A stretch of 64,000 nucleotides of DNA from Oscillatoria sp. CS-180 (GTDB lineage: Bacteria > Cyanobacteriota > Cyanobacteriia > Phormidesmidales > Phormidesmidaceae), in assembly GCF_028330965.1 (NCBI RefSeq), contig NZ_JAQMUB010000044.1, positions 1 through 64,000 of the forward strand, in the 5' to 3' direction. Shown in pieces: positions 34,398-43,789 of this stretch. The notes under the pieces are model-generated. The model was not told the origin of the DNA, ran no database searches, and was given only the letters and a program-made list of their open reading frames with translations. How positions within the stretch are numbered: position 1 is the first letter of the stretch; each line of letters begins with the position of its first letter. The position numbers and the translations under genes were made by a program.

Positions 34398-36239
34398 CTA
34401 GAAATCGTCAGGAAATATCAAAACCTCAACCATTTCTCTATTCGCGTTTCTATCCCTGTCTCGGTGCAAATAACCCACCGTTTCTCCCCATGGAAAAAGA
34501 CAGTAACCCGTTTCCAAATCTAATACTCCTGGATGACTGGCTTTCCTGTAATAGCCTTCACTCGTCTTTTGCCCATATTCAGCTCGACAAACCAATAAAT
34601 CCAAATCAGGATTTACGGGCAGCACACGTTCTGGAATTTCATCCCCTTCAAAAGTAATCCATCTATTTTTTTCAAGCGGAATAAAGACTTCATATTCATC
34701 CCTGATCTCTATTCGCCTCGATTCATTTACGATTTCTTCATTGCTAAATTCGTAGATAGGAATATGACACTCACCAAATATCAATTTTCCTACAAGTAGC
34801 TGATTAGTTGAAAGGCTATGGCTACGACATAGATATAGAGGTAAACTCTTAACTCCATCTTCATATTCATAATCAACCAAGAAAATATCTTTAGGATGAA
34901 TATCAAACTGATTATTCGAGATCCATTTATAACTGCTATCACTAGCTTTAATCAGATCTTTCTTCGAAAAAGATCTATCGTGTTGATGTCTTGAGTCTTC
35001 CTCTGAAGAGATTGCTTCGAATTCCTCTTTTGCTGTTTCATCCAGTTGAATATCACGATCATTAGATGAATAAGTATAGGCAGGTATATTCTGCTCCAAA
35101 TTATCTTGCGGAATGGAATATGAACTTTTTGAAATTGAAGCGTCATCTAAATCTTCTTCAGAATGTGTTTCTAATCCCTCTTTTACTGGTCTATCTAAAG
35201 TTCCTTCATTTCCTTCGGATGAAAGAAGTAAAGGGCCTCTAGATAAAATAATGCGCGATCGCTCTATACCAGCTCCTGTTATCAGAAACGCTATTGAAAG
35301 TGAAGTAAACATTAGGCGTTGATACAGTTTAGGATTCTTCTGGATGAAAGAAGTCACTAGAATCTTACTCCTAACAATAGGATTTGAGCTAGTATGCGGC
35401 ATCAAAGCATCAATGCTGCTACCCAAGACTTTCTTTTCGATCCTTGCACACTCTTTGTGGGATAAAGATAGATCAACCTGTCTTTTTTTCAGAATTTCTA
35501 TAGATGACTCATCTATAAATCCTTCTTCATTATAGATTTCCTCTAAAAAATTCTCATATTTTCTGTGATTTTTTAATTCATTTTTCAGTTTATCTTCTCT
35601 GCTCCTCATACTTTTACTGACTTCTGATTCTTCAATTTTTTTTGCAATATTGTCATCTAACCCAATGCCCCAAGCCATTCGATTTAATTTCTTCCTTTGC
35701 ACATCATTTAATTCGCTTGTTTTACTAATTTCAGAAATAAGGAGCTTTCTATAATCTTCTTTTTTCTTTCGCAGACTATAGAGAGCATCAACACATTTTT
35801 CTATTTCTTCTGTAACCGAAAAATAGGCAGCTTCTCTATCTGCATAGCTGCTGATTGGCTTTTGACTTCGAGGTAAAATATTAATATGTGCAATAGGTGT
35901 ATCGTGCCAAAGACAAGGGCGCAACAACACAGGAATAATTCTGGCTTCTCCATCTCTATGTCTTTCAAGAGAAGCACTCAAATCAAAATCCCAAAACTGA
36001 GAGGACGCTAATGAGTCGGAACTTATTAAAAGCAAAATGATATCGGCATATTGGATTGCTGCTTTAGCTTCTTTCTGTATTTCCTTTCCTGGTTCAATCT
36101 TATATAAGTGAGAAATTCTAATCTTCTTACGATGTACTAGCGGGAAAAGATAGGTTTCTAACTTTTCAAGATATTCTTTATCATTACTAGTAAAAGAAAC
36201 AAATACCGATGCAGGAGCAGAATTCGTTGTTAGTTGCAT
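34398..36239 (-). CDS. TIR-domain membrane protein
   Basis: A 613-residue protein. Residues 10-140 form a TIR domain (SVFVSFTSNDKEYLEKLETY, ADIILLLISSDSL, ARIIPVLLRPCLWHDTP). Many bacterial TIR domains hydrolyse NAD. The usual catalytic glutamate (as in DVEM) seems replaced by aspartate in FWDFDLSASLERH, so activity is uncertain. A charged coiled-coil-like region follows, then a transmembrane helix near residues 308-328 (LMFTSLSIAFLITGAG), a polar low-complexity region, and a C-terminal domain of 150 residues of unknown type. The gene is much more AT-rich than its neighbours and reads against the CIS genes, consistent with recent acquisition. Confidence 0.78.
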   Translation of the reverse strand: MQLTTNSAPASVFVSFTSNDKEYLEKLETYLFPLVHRKKIRISHLYKIEPGKEIQKEAKAAIQYADIILLLISSDSLASSQFWDFDLSASLERHRDGEARIIPVLLRPCLWHDTPIAHINILPRSQKPISSYADREAAYFSVTEEIEKCVDALYSLRKKKEDYRKLLISEISKTSELNDVQRKKLNRMAWGIGLDDNIAKKIEESEVSKSMRSREDKLKNELKNHRKYENFLEEIYNEEGFIDESSIEILKKRQVDLSLSHKECARIEKKVLGSSIDALMPHTSSNPIVRSKILVTSFIQKNPKLYQRLMFTSLSIAFLITGAGIERSRIILSRGPLLLSSEGNEGTLDRPVKEGLETHSEEDLDDASISKSSYSIPQDNLEQNIPAYTYSSNDRDIQLDETAKEEFEAISSEEDSRHQHDRSFSKKDLIKASDSSYKWISNNQFDIHPKDIFLVDYEYEDGVKSLPLYLCRSHSLSTNQLLVGKLIFGECHIPIYEFSNEEIVNESRRIEIRDEYEVFIPLEKNRWITFEGDEIPERVLPVNPDLDLLVCRAEYGQKTSEGYYRKASHPGVLDLETGYCLFPWGETVGYLHRDRDRNANREMVEVLIFPDDF

Positions 36240-36496
36240 GGGGGAACTACTTTAAATATGGGGGTTAAGCTTGAGAAAGATTCAGCCTCTTTATGCTTGC
36301 AAATTATAGTGAGGAGGATTTTGAGAAAAAACCGCAAAAAATTCAGAAAAATTCAGTGTTATACTCAGCTAACTTGTGTTTTTTTTGAAGCACTCAAAGA
36401 TTAGGACTAATGTATTGACAAAAAATGAATTGAATGTGCCGTCCTGAACAGATCGAACACGATGTATGAGACTGCTTTGGCAATGAAAATTAAGCG
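36240..36496. promoter_or_regulatory. AT-rich divergent promoter region
   Basis: 257 bases between the leftward TIR gene and the rightward CHAT gene. A-rich runs (AAAAAACCGCAAAAAATTC) and TTGACAAAAAATG near 36416-36428 could provide a -35 element for the CHAT gene. Divergent arrangement would allow joint control. Confidence 0.4.
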
Positions 36497-39319
36497 GTGT
36501 ATCCATTGAATCAGCTACTAACTCAACGTTCGATAGTAGCCCGCAGGGTCTTAGACCGCTACGCGGCAGGAGAACGTAACTTTCAAGGGCAGAATTTGAG
36601 GGGTGTTGTGCTCAGGGGGCAATGCCTCTGTGATGCTGATTTCAGTCAGGCTGACATTCGAGGCGCTGATTTCTCGAACGCTAATTTAAGCAGAGTCCGG
36701 TTTAGGCAAGCCAAAGCAGGCGTGGGACAGCCTTGGCAATGGACTGCTCGGCTGCTCGCGTCCATTTTGGGACTAATGTTTGGTTTTCTGAGCACGCGCC
36801 TTGCAGTGCCTCTTGTCAGTTCTGATGGCTCTGAGCTGATATCTGGCATTGCCAGCATAATGGTTCTGGGGCTGCTCTGCTGGACAATTAACCGATTCAG
36901 CCTACTCAAAGGCGTAACAATTACATTACTACTAGCCGCCCTAGTCGGGATGACAACAGGCATCCTAGCGGTCATTTTTGACTACGTGAGGTTGGGGATA
37001 ATCACTTTATACACCGCTGAAACAACGGTTTTGTGCGTCGGTGTTGTGGGTGTCTTTCATCTAGGGCTGCCGATCGCTCAAGCGTTGACGAAACACAGCA
37101 CTCTCTTGGCTTGTGTGAGTGCGGTGATGGGTGCCATCAGCGTGCCGACGCTGGCATCGGGGCCGTTAGCAGATAATTTGACACCAAAAGGGACTGTTTT
37201 CGCGATCATAATCTCCCTTATTGTGGTGCGACTGGGCGCTCGGTTTGCTCAGCAGGTCTTGTCTGGAGAGTCGCGTCATGCCCTAATGCGATCCTTCACA
37301 ATCGGCGTGGCAGCCGCCTTAGGGACCCGTTTTCGAAATGCCAATTTGACTGAAGTGGATTTTGCTCAAGCTCAGCTATGTTACACCGACCTAGGCGCAG
37401 CCTGTCTGGATTATGGGCGCTGGGATGGCGCTTATGGGCTAGCCTTAGCTCGTTGGGGGAACAGTCCAATGGCAGATCCCGTTGTGCAAAGTTTGTTGGT
37501 TTGGCGTGATCTCAAAGGTCAGTTCGATTTAAGTCGAGCGAATCTTGCGGGAATGGATCTTTCCTATCTCAATTTACAAGGAGCTAATTTCAAAGGCGCA
37601 AACCTCCTCTGCACGAACCTACGAGGTAGCAACCTGAGTCATGCCAATCTGACGCTGGCACAGGGACTAGGGGCTGATTTTAGTCAAGCAACACTGACGG
37701 GAGCTTGTATTGAAGGTTGGGCGATCGATAGTCACACCTGCCTGGCCGATGTGACCTGCCAGTTTGTCTATCGCTTAGAGTTTCCTCGAACGGACACTGA
37801 CGATCGCGAGCGTTATCCCAGCAGTGGTGTCTTTAACCCAGGAGATTTTACGAAGCTGTTCCAGGTTGTCTTGAATACGGTTGAACTGATCTTTCGCAAC
37901 GGCATTGATCGAGGGGCGATCGCCAAAACCTTAGAACATATCCAAGCAACCGTTGATGACCGAATTAATCTACGCAGCGTAGAAGACACGGGAGACGGCT
38001 TATTCAAAATTGCTCTTGGGATCCCGGACGGGATGAACAAGGCTCAACTCCATCATGAATTCAAATCAATCTATCAGGAACACCTTAGGCAAATTGAAAA
38101 TCGGTATCAGGCTCAGCTGTCCACGGCGCAGCAGCAGATTGAACACTATCAAAAAACAACTTCAGAACTCACTCATATCCTGAGGCAATTAACAAATAGT
38201 TCAATGCTTGAGGTAGGACAAGCTGCGACTGATGATAGGCGTGTCATCCTCACCTTTTGGGATGGCAGCCTTGAACAAGGCTATCCGGTGACTGCGGATA
38301 TTCGTCTAGGAGCACTGGCGGAACCTTTGAAATTTCATGCCAGTCTACCTCCTATCCCGGATTTGGCAGTGCTCTATCAAGAGTGGCAAACGCTTTACCG
38401 GCAAGCATTTGGCAACTGCTCACGAATTCAGTTTAAGCATCACCAGGAAATCACGAACGTCTCTCACCAGGAACTCTATCTTTTGGCCGAGCGGTTAGTA
38501 GAGACACTTCAATCCTGGCTGCGATCGCCCACTTTTCGGTTGATCTCCGACAAGCTGCGAGAAAAATTTCTCCCTGATCAGGAAATACGAATATTGATCC
38601 AAACGGAAGATATCTGGCTAAGACGATTGCCTTGGCATACCTGGCACTTTCTACAGGACTATCCGAAAGTAGAAATTGCGCTAAGTGGCATGACGCTAGA
38701 AAACAACAACTATCAGCGGCCAACTCGACGTCGGACTCGTGTCTTAGCCGTTTTAGGTAGCAGTTCAGGCATTGACGTGGGGGTCGATCAGCAGCTTTTA
38801 GAGGCTTTGGGCCGTTCCAACATAGACGTTGTTTTTCTCTCAGAACCTAATCGCAAACAGTTTCACGATACGCTTTGGGATCGTCAAGGTTGGGATGTAT
38901 TTTATTTCTCAGGCCATAGCTACAGCGAGCATGATGGTCATAGTGGCGTGATGCAGCTCAATGCCTTTGAACAACTTTCGATTAAAGATTTACAGTTTGC
39001 TCTGTCAGAAGCAGTGGAGCAAGGGTTACAACTCGCGATCCTTAATTCCTGTGATGGTCTCGGCTTAGCCAAAGAGCTTTGCGCCCTGAAAATTCCTCAG
39101 ATTGTCGTCATGAAGGAAGCCGTACCTGACCAAGTAGCTCAAAGCTTTTTGGAGTACTTATTACAAGCCCTTACTACCCAAAAATCTCTATATTCAGCGA
39201 TTAGAGAAGCCCGTCAGCAACTGTCGAGTTTGGAGGATCAATATCCCTTTGCAAGCTGGCTTCCTACGCTGTTTCAGACCACAACGGAGGCGATCGCGCC
39301 ACGGCTCAGTTCAAAATAA
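36497..39319 (+). CDS. Pentapeptide-repeat, transmembrane, CHAT-protease protein (copy 1)
   Basis: A 940-residue protein starting at GTG 36497. Pentapeptide repeats (LRGVVLRGQCLCDADFSQAD) open it, a membrane region of roughly six or seven helices spans about residues 85-270, and more pentapeptides (LQGANFKGANLLCTNLRGSN) follow. A middle domain with coiled-coil character leads to a C-terminal CHAT domain, a caspase-like cysteine protease fold. The catalytic dyad is visible: His807 in YFSGHS and Cys852 in LNSCDG. CHAT proteases act in bacterial death-type defence when activated by a sensor. A paralogue of the same layout is at 57269-60217 on the other side of the CIS core. Confidence 0.87.
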   Translation: MYPLNQLLTQRSIVARRVLDRYAAGERNFQGQNLRGVVLRGQCLCDADFSQADIRGADFSNANLSRVRFRQAKAGVGQPWQWTARLLASILGLMFGFLSTRLAVPLVSSDGSELISGIASIMVLGLLCWTINRFSLLKGVTITLLLAALVGMTTGILAVIFDYVRLGIITLYTAETTVLCVGVVGVFHLGLPIAQALTKHSTLLACVSAVMGAISVPTLASGPLADNLTPKGTVFAIIISLIVVRLGARFAQQVLSGESRHALMRSFTIGVAAALGTRFRNANLTEVDFAQAQLCYTDLGAACLDYGRWDGAYGLALARWGNSPMADPVVQSLLVWRDLKGQFDLSRANLAGMDLSYLNLQGANFKGANLLCTNLRGSNLSHANLTLAQGLGADFSQATLTGACIEGWAIDSHTCLADVTCQFVYRLEFPRTDTDDRERYPSSGVFNPGDFTKLFQVVLNTVELIFRNGIDRGAIAKTLEHIQATVDDRINLRSVEDTGDGLFKIALGIPDGMNKAQLHHEFKSIYQEHLRQIENRYQAQLSTAQQQIEHYQKTTSELTHILRQLTNSSMLEVGQAATDDRRVILTFWDGSLEQGYPVTADIRLGALAEPLKFHASLPPIPDLAVLYQEWQTLYRQAFGNCSRIQFKHHQEITNVSHQELYLLAERLVETLQSWLRSPTFRLISDKLREKFLPDQEIRILIQTEDIWLRRLPWHTWHFLQDYPKVEIALSGMTLENNNYQRPTRRRTRVLAVLGSSSGIDVGVDQQLLEALGRSNIDVVFLSEPNRKQFHDTLWDRQGWDVFYFSGHSYSEHDGHSGVMQLNAFEQLSIKDLQFALSEAVEQGLQLAILNSCDGLGLAKELCALKIPQIVVMKEAVPDQVAQSFLEYLLQALTTQKSLYSAIREARQQLSSLEDQYPFASWLPTLFQTTTEAIAPRLSSK

Positions 39320-39444
39320 TTGCGTTCAGCCCTATCCCGGTCTTCCGACTCCCAACCTGTTGCCTTCAGCTCTAGTCCAGCGGTCCTATTCCAAAACCAT
39401 AAAGCTAAAATCGGCAAGACTTTTCAGCACCTTCACTACAACAC

Positions 39445-40398
39445 CTACAGCTGAAAATGCTGACTTATTGCGCCGTTTTCGGTCGAAATTTGAATAGTGA
39501 AACGTTCCCCAAAATAACCCTGAAAGAGAGGCAGCTGAATACAGTTGTCGCGGGGAAAGGTGCGTGAGACGACCTCTTTGGACAGGAAATTCTCCTCTGT
39601 TTTTAGAGATAGCCTGATGTTAGGTATCAAGCAGTCTATAAGCGAATAAACCAGGCGAGTTCCGTTGGGATGACTTTCGGCCAGAACGGCTGGATGGAGC
39701 TGGACTCTGAGATCGACCCTATCTTGCTGCGGCATGATTGAAACCAGCAGGATGACGTCCCGATAGTCTGAATCCAAATTCAATCCCAGCTGTTTAGCTC
39801 TTTGAAACTTTGTTTGAGGGTGGCTGAGGGCTAGTTGCTTAGGTCGCAGTAGTTTTTCAGGAGGCTGCCAATCAAGCTGATAAGCCCCTTCCAGCCACTG
39901 TCTCAAATCAACTACGGGTTCCCGATGAGCGAGATAGCGCGGCAATTCTGCCATAGGACGTAATTGTTGCAGAGATACCTGTTCAGAATTGACGTAATCA
40001 ACAAACCCAAGCAGCGTAGCCATTTGATCACTGTCAAGACGCACCATGACATAACCGATGCGATCGCGCTGACTTTCCAGAGGAATAGTGCAGACTTCAT
40101 CACCGGGCTGAACCGGGCGACAATCCATGGAGCCGTGACCCACAATCACTAAATCAGCGACATCGTCAGCTAGACGGACAGCTGCGTTCCAGCTGTCTGA
40201 GGCTGCCAAGTCTGTCTGTATGTCCAACAAGGCAAGATAATTATTGACAACATAGACCGCTAAGGTGTTCTGATAAACCTGCGCAGCTTTCTGTGAATTG
40301 GGTTGCTGATGGGCAAAGTCTTCAGCCTTATGTCTGGCCGATTGAGTGATCCATACGGGTACGTGAGCATCATCTGATAAGGGTTTCAAGGAATTCAT
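39445..40398 (-). CDS. DUF1822 family protein
   Basis: A protein of about 318 residues with ATG 40398 (MNSLKPLSDDAHVPVWITQS); a TTG at 40416 would overlap the upstream gene by four bases and is an alternative. Features such as YQNTLAVYVVNNYLALLDI, CRPVQPGDEVCTIPLESQRD and GYVMVRLDSDQ identify the cyanobacteria-specific DUF1822 family. These proteins are commonly encoded next to a sigma-like factor and near CHAT proteins, exactly as here. Biochemical function is unknown; a signalling or anti-sigma-like role has to be inferred from neighbourhood. It is convergent with the CHAT gene. Confidence 0.82.
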   Translation of the reverse strand: MNSLKPLSDDAHVPVWITQSARHKAEDFAHQQPNSQKAAQVYQNTLAVYVVNNYLALLDIQTDLAASDSWNAAVRLADDVADLVIVGHGSMDCRPVQPGDEVCTIPLESQRDRIGYVMVRLDSDQMATLLGFVDYVNSEQVSLQQLRPMAELPRYLAHREPVVDLRQWLEGAYQLDWQPPEKLLRPKQLALSHPQTKFQRAKQLGLNLDSDYRDVILLVSIMPQQDRVDLRVQLHPAVLAESHPNGTRLVYSLIDCLIPNIRLSLKTEENFLSKEVVSRTFPRDNCIQLPLFQGYFGERFTIQISTENGAISQHFQL

Positions 40399-40412
40399 GA
40401 ATACCTTTGCAC

Positions 40413-41093
40413 TCAATCATCGACATTTTCGAGATAACCTTCTGCCCGACCCCACTCTCTTAAAAAAGAATTGCAATAGCGGCTATACCATTGCGCAATA
40501 TATTTTTTGTCGGCTGAGAACTCTGCAGCGATCGCGTCCCAAGACTGCTCGTTCGGCGGCAAGCGCTTGAGCAAAAGAATTTGAGCATTAATCTTGGGAT
40601 ATCTCATACATTTTCGATTTCGTAATTTTTCGTCCGGATCAGCTTGTACCCAGCGGATCAAATGGGTCCAGATTCTCATGGCCGTATGGGAATCCGCAGG
40701 CGAAACGAGCATCTCAGTTGGGTCTATAAATTGACCTTCGTCTGATATGAAAGCAGTCATGTGCCGCTTTTGTTGCCGATGCTTGCGATCACGATAGCGC
40801 CGTAACGTTCTCTTCAAGCAATCATCCAACCACGTTGTCAGAGTACATACACCAGGGTCATACCCTTTTTCCGGATCATCAATATATCGAAAGCAGTATT
40901 CCCACATTTCCTGTAGAGAATCTGGATAATAGGCGGTTGATTCACGCCAGAGTTTGCCCGAACGCATCACCAAACGCACAATTTCGGCAAACGCCATCTG
41001 CCGTTCCTGACTACCGACAGGAGAATGACAAGCTTTTGAAACGAGCACTTTGAGTTGCTGATTCAAATCCTGACTCAGATCACCACCATCCAT
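40413..41093 (-). CDS. Sigma-70-like regulatory protein associated with DUF1822
   Basis: A protein of about 226 residues. ATG 41093 (MDGGDLSQDLNQQL) is chosen over the TTG at 41108. The core (EMWEYCFRYIDDPEKGYDPG, LTTWLDDCLKRTLRRYRDRK) resembles sigma region 2, and the C-terminal helices (SWDAIAAEFSADKKYIAQWY) resemble region 4. Cyanobacteria often pair such divergent sigma-like proteins with DUF1822. It is transcribed away from the sheath operon across a 460-base gap that contains 11-base repeats. It might direct transcription of the CIS genes. Confidence 0.72.
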   Translation of the reverse strand: MDGGDLSQDLNQQLKVLVSKACHSPVGSQERQMAFAEIVRLVMRSGKLWRESTAYYPDSLQEMWEYCFRYIDDPEKGYDPGVCTLTTWLDDCLKRTLRRYRDRKHRQQKRHMTAFISDEGQFIDPTEMLVSPADSHTAMRIWTHLIRWVQADPDEKLRNRKCMRYPKINAQILLLKRLPPNEQSWDAIAAEFSADKKYIAQWYSRYCNSFLREWGRAEGYLENVDD

Positions 41094-41557
41094 ACCCAAC
41101 TGAGGCAACTGAGATATAAGACCACATAACCAGGGTTATCCGGCCTTATAAAGGGCAAGTTTGACGACAAAATATCGTCTTTTAATGTGTTTCACGGCGA
41201 TCGCCCACACTTTTCGCAACGGTGTGAACTTAATATTTCTTTTCATCATGAACTGCGAAAACGAAGGCTGCAAAACGGCAGAAACTCATAAGCCGCATGG
41301 GGGAATTTTCGAATTAGCTCTCACCCTTGACCAACCAGTACTTAAAACGTTCAAAACGAGTTTGAAAACGACGTCTTGTTATTAGCCAGGACGACGAATG
41401 AGTGAGTCTGGTGCAACGGGTCGTTGGGTGCTCAATATTCCCTCTCAATAGGTCCCTGTAGATCTATCAGTGATCTATCAGTGATCTATCAGTCAGAGAA
41501 CACACGAAATGCGGTGACGCTCAATCCTCTGCCAATATTGCTTGAAGGAGAAAATGT
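41094..41557. promoter_or_regulatory. Divergent promoter region of the CIS core
   Basis: 464 bases between the sigma-like gene and the sheath gene. It holds a triple 11-base repeat (41461-41493), then AAGGAG (41545-41550), the ribosome site for the sheath gene. No convincing ORF. Long spacing and the phased repeats suggest a regulated promoter. Confidence 0.5.
41461..41493 (+). repeat. Three exact 11-base direct repeats
   Basis: GATCTATCAGT occurs three times in direct succession with no spacer. The unit length is about one helical turn, so bound protein monomers would align on one DNA face. The array ends 64 bases before the sheath start codon, a plausible site for an activator or repressor of the injection-system operon. 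A partial further copy was not seen. Confidence 0.75.
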
Positions 41558-43270
41558 ATGGCTCGACTGGATTATTTCGCTCCTGGAGTTTATGTCGAAG
41601 AAGTTTCACGGGGTAGTCGTGCAATTCAGGGGATTAATCTCAGCGTGGCGGGTTTTGTTGGGTTCACCGAAGATATTCGAGGCGATGCCGAACTCTTCGA
41701 GCCGATTTTAGTGACCAGTTGGAGCCAATACCTCGAAAACTTTTCCAAGATTGGATCTGATGGTTTTACAGACTTTGGCGCTTACCTGCCGTTTGCCGTC
41801 AAAGGCTGGTTTGAAAATGGCGGTGGACGATGTTGGGTTGTCAGCATCGGGACAGAATTGCCCATGCCTGACACGACGCCAACCCACGAATTAGACGACG
41901 CCCCCCCAGCCTTAACGCCAGTTAGCACTTCGGGCAACAAGCCGTCTTTGAGGTTTGCTCTAAAACCCGAAAAAGAAGCCGAAGGTCGAGTCCGGGTCTT
42001 CATTGAGCCGGATGAGCCCCTGCCGCCGGATAACCCCGATGAGGAACCCTTCAACAGCGGTGAATTCTTCCAAGTTAAGGTAGTGCCCCGCGATGGCGAC
42101 CCTGAAGTCTTTCGCTATCTCACCATGCAAAACCCTGAAGGTGTGAGCGAAGAAGATCAATCCGCTGGAATTTTTGTGCAAGAGGCCCTGAGCCAGTCTG
42201 AGTACGTCAACGTGGAGCTCACGGCCCCTGAAGGAATGCCGCTGGCGCAGCGTCCCGCCAACGGTGTTTATGAAGTCAGACCCCGCCCGATTCCCTACCG
42301 GACCAAGCAGTGGTATCGGGAAATGTATGGCTCAACGAAGCGGCGATCGGGCGTCCAAGGCCTGTTCGAAGTAGACGAAGTGGCAATGGTTGCCTGCCCT
42401 GACCTGATGCTGGTTTATCAGCGAGGACTCCTCTCCTTACAGCAGGTGCACGGCGTTATGGAGATGATGATCACCAATTGCGAAACGGCGGCTCCTGGAC
42501 CCGCCTATCGCATGGCGGTGATCGATCCGCCCCCAGTCAAGCCCCGTAAAAGCGATTTGCCCGTTCTTCCTGAGCAGCAAAAACCCCAAGACATCGAAGC
42601 ATGGCGCATGGATAGCTTCGGTCGCTTTAGTCAATTCGCGGCCCTCTACTATCCCTGGCTGCAAGTACCGGATCCCCGCAGCGCAGGCAAACCGATCGCG
42701 GTTCCCCCCTGCGGTCACATGATGGGACTCTGGTGCCGCACGGATGAATCACGAGGGATTCACAAGGCCCCTGCCAATGAAATTCCCAGAGGCGTGGTTG
42801 GCCTGGCCTACGATACCAACTTCCGGGAACAAGAATTCTTGAATCCTAAAGGGATCAACTGCGTTCGTAAGTTCCGCAATCGCGGCACGCTGGTTTGGGG
42901 TGCTCGGACCCTGGCGCAACTTGACGATACGGATTGGCGCTACGTTAGCGTTCGACGACTGATGTGCTACATCGCCAAGTCAATTGAAGAGGGCACCCAG
43001 TGGGCCGTCTTTGAACCCAACGATGAGGACTTGTGGGCACGAGTCACCCGCACGGTCAAAAACTTCTTAGAACGGATTTGGCGGCAGGGTGCTTTGTTTG
43101 GCAGCACTCCCGAAGAGGCGTTCTACGTGAAATGCGATGCCGAGTTGAACACACCTGAAACCATGAAGCTAGGACAGCTCTTTGTCGAAATTGGTGTCTG
43201 TCCTGTCCGTCCGGCTGAGTTTGTGATTTTCCGCATTAGCCAATGGGATCAGTCTCAGGATGCGGCGTAG
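41558..43270 (+). CDS. Contractile injection system sheath protein
   Basis: A 570-residue tail-sheath protein whose subunits polymerise around the tube and contract to drive it outward. The N-terminus YFAPGVYVEEVSRGSRAIQG and VAGFVGFTEDIRGDAE is typical, as is the C-terminal TVKNFLERIWRQGALFGSTP followed by VRPAEFVIFRISQWD. Length is within the range of extracellular CIS and T4-like sheaths. It is the first gene of the plus-strand core operon, with AAGGAG 8 bases before ATG and phased repeats upstream. A single sheath gene is visible in the window. Confidence 0.94.
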   Translation: MARLDYFAPGVYVEEVSRGSRAIQGINLSVAGFVGFTEDIRGDAELFEPILVTSWSQYLENFSKIGSDGFTDFGAYLPFAVKGWFENGGGRCWVVSIGTELPMPDTTPTHELDDAPPALTPVSTSGNKPSLRFALKPEKEAEGRVRVFIEPDEPLPPDNPDEEPFNSGEFFQVKVVPRDGDPEVFRYLTMQNPEGVSEEDQSAGIFVQEALSQSEYVNVELTAPEGMPLAQRPANGVYEVRPRPIPYRTKQWYREMYGSTKRRSGVQGLFEVDEVAMVACPDLMLVYQRGLLSLQQVHGVMEMMITNCETAAPGPAYRMAVIDPPPVKPRKSDLPVLPEQQKPQDIEAWRMDSFGRFSQFAALYYPWLQVPDPRSAGKPIAVPPCGHMMGLWCRTDESRGIHKAPANEIPRGVVGLAYDTNFREQEFLNPKGINCVRKFRNRGTLVWGARTLAQLDDTDWRYVSVRRLMCYIAKSIEEGTQWAVFEPNDEDLWARVTRTVKNFLERIWRQGALFGSTPEEAFYVKCDAELNTPETMKLGQLFVEIGVCPVRPAEFVIFRISQWDQSQDAA

Positions 43271-43327
43271 GAGATGGCTGAGTGGCTTTTTGGACGTTGA
43301 ATTGAGATAAGGAGATTACTGAAAACG

Positions 43328-43786
43328 ATGGCTGAGTTGTTGACGGCTTGTCGGTTTTATTTTGAAGCTGATGGCATTGCTGAAAAGTTGGTTCTGGAAG
43401 TGGCCGGGCTGTCGGTAGAGTCCCCCGTCGCGGGTGATGGCGGCGTACACGGATCGGGCAAATCGGGTGTCCGCATTCGTCAAGCAACGCCTACGGTGGA
43501 GAAATTTTCCAACGTAACGGTAAAGATGGTGGCGACTACAGATAAGGATCTGTATCTCTGGTACAAGGACTGTAATACGAATGATGGCGGGTCGTCTCAG
43601 TGGACGGGCAACCGGAAAGCGGCTTCTGTGAGTGCCTATGATCAGGCGGGCGGAATGCAGGCTCGTTGGGAACTGGTCAATGCCTATCCTTGCAAGTATG
43701 AGGGACCAAGCTTCACGGCGGGGGATAGCAATATGGCGAATGAAACGCTGGAGTTGGTGCACGAAGGCATTGAGCGAGTTCAGTAA
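43328..43786 (+). CDS. Inner tube protein 1 (T4 gp19/Hcp-like)
   Basis: A 152-residue tube subunit. Typical parts are the start AELLTACRFYFEADGIAEKL, FSNVTVKMVATTDKDLYLWY, SVSAYDQAGGMQARWELVNA and a C-terminal VHEGIERVQ. Such proteins stack as hexamer rings inside the sheath. It is separated from the sheath by 57 bases and followed after 3 bases by a second tube gene, so the two are probably made in matched amounts and might form mixed or specialised rings. Confidence 0.9.
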   Translation: MAELLTACRFYFEADGIAEKLVLEVAGLSVESPVAGDGGVHGSGKSGVRIRQATPTVEKFSNVTVKMVATTDKDLYLWYKDCNTNDGGSSQWTGNRKAASVSAYDQAGGMQARWELVNAYPCKYEGPSFTAGDSNMANETLELVHEGIERVQ

Positions 43787-43789
43787 GCG

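Noticed and set aside
34322-34657. 111-codon plus-strand frame after the 911-residue protein gene
   Set aside because: It is the antisense shadow of the TIR gene 3' end.
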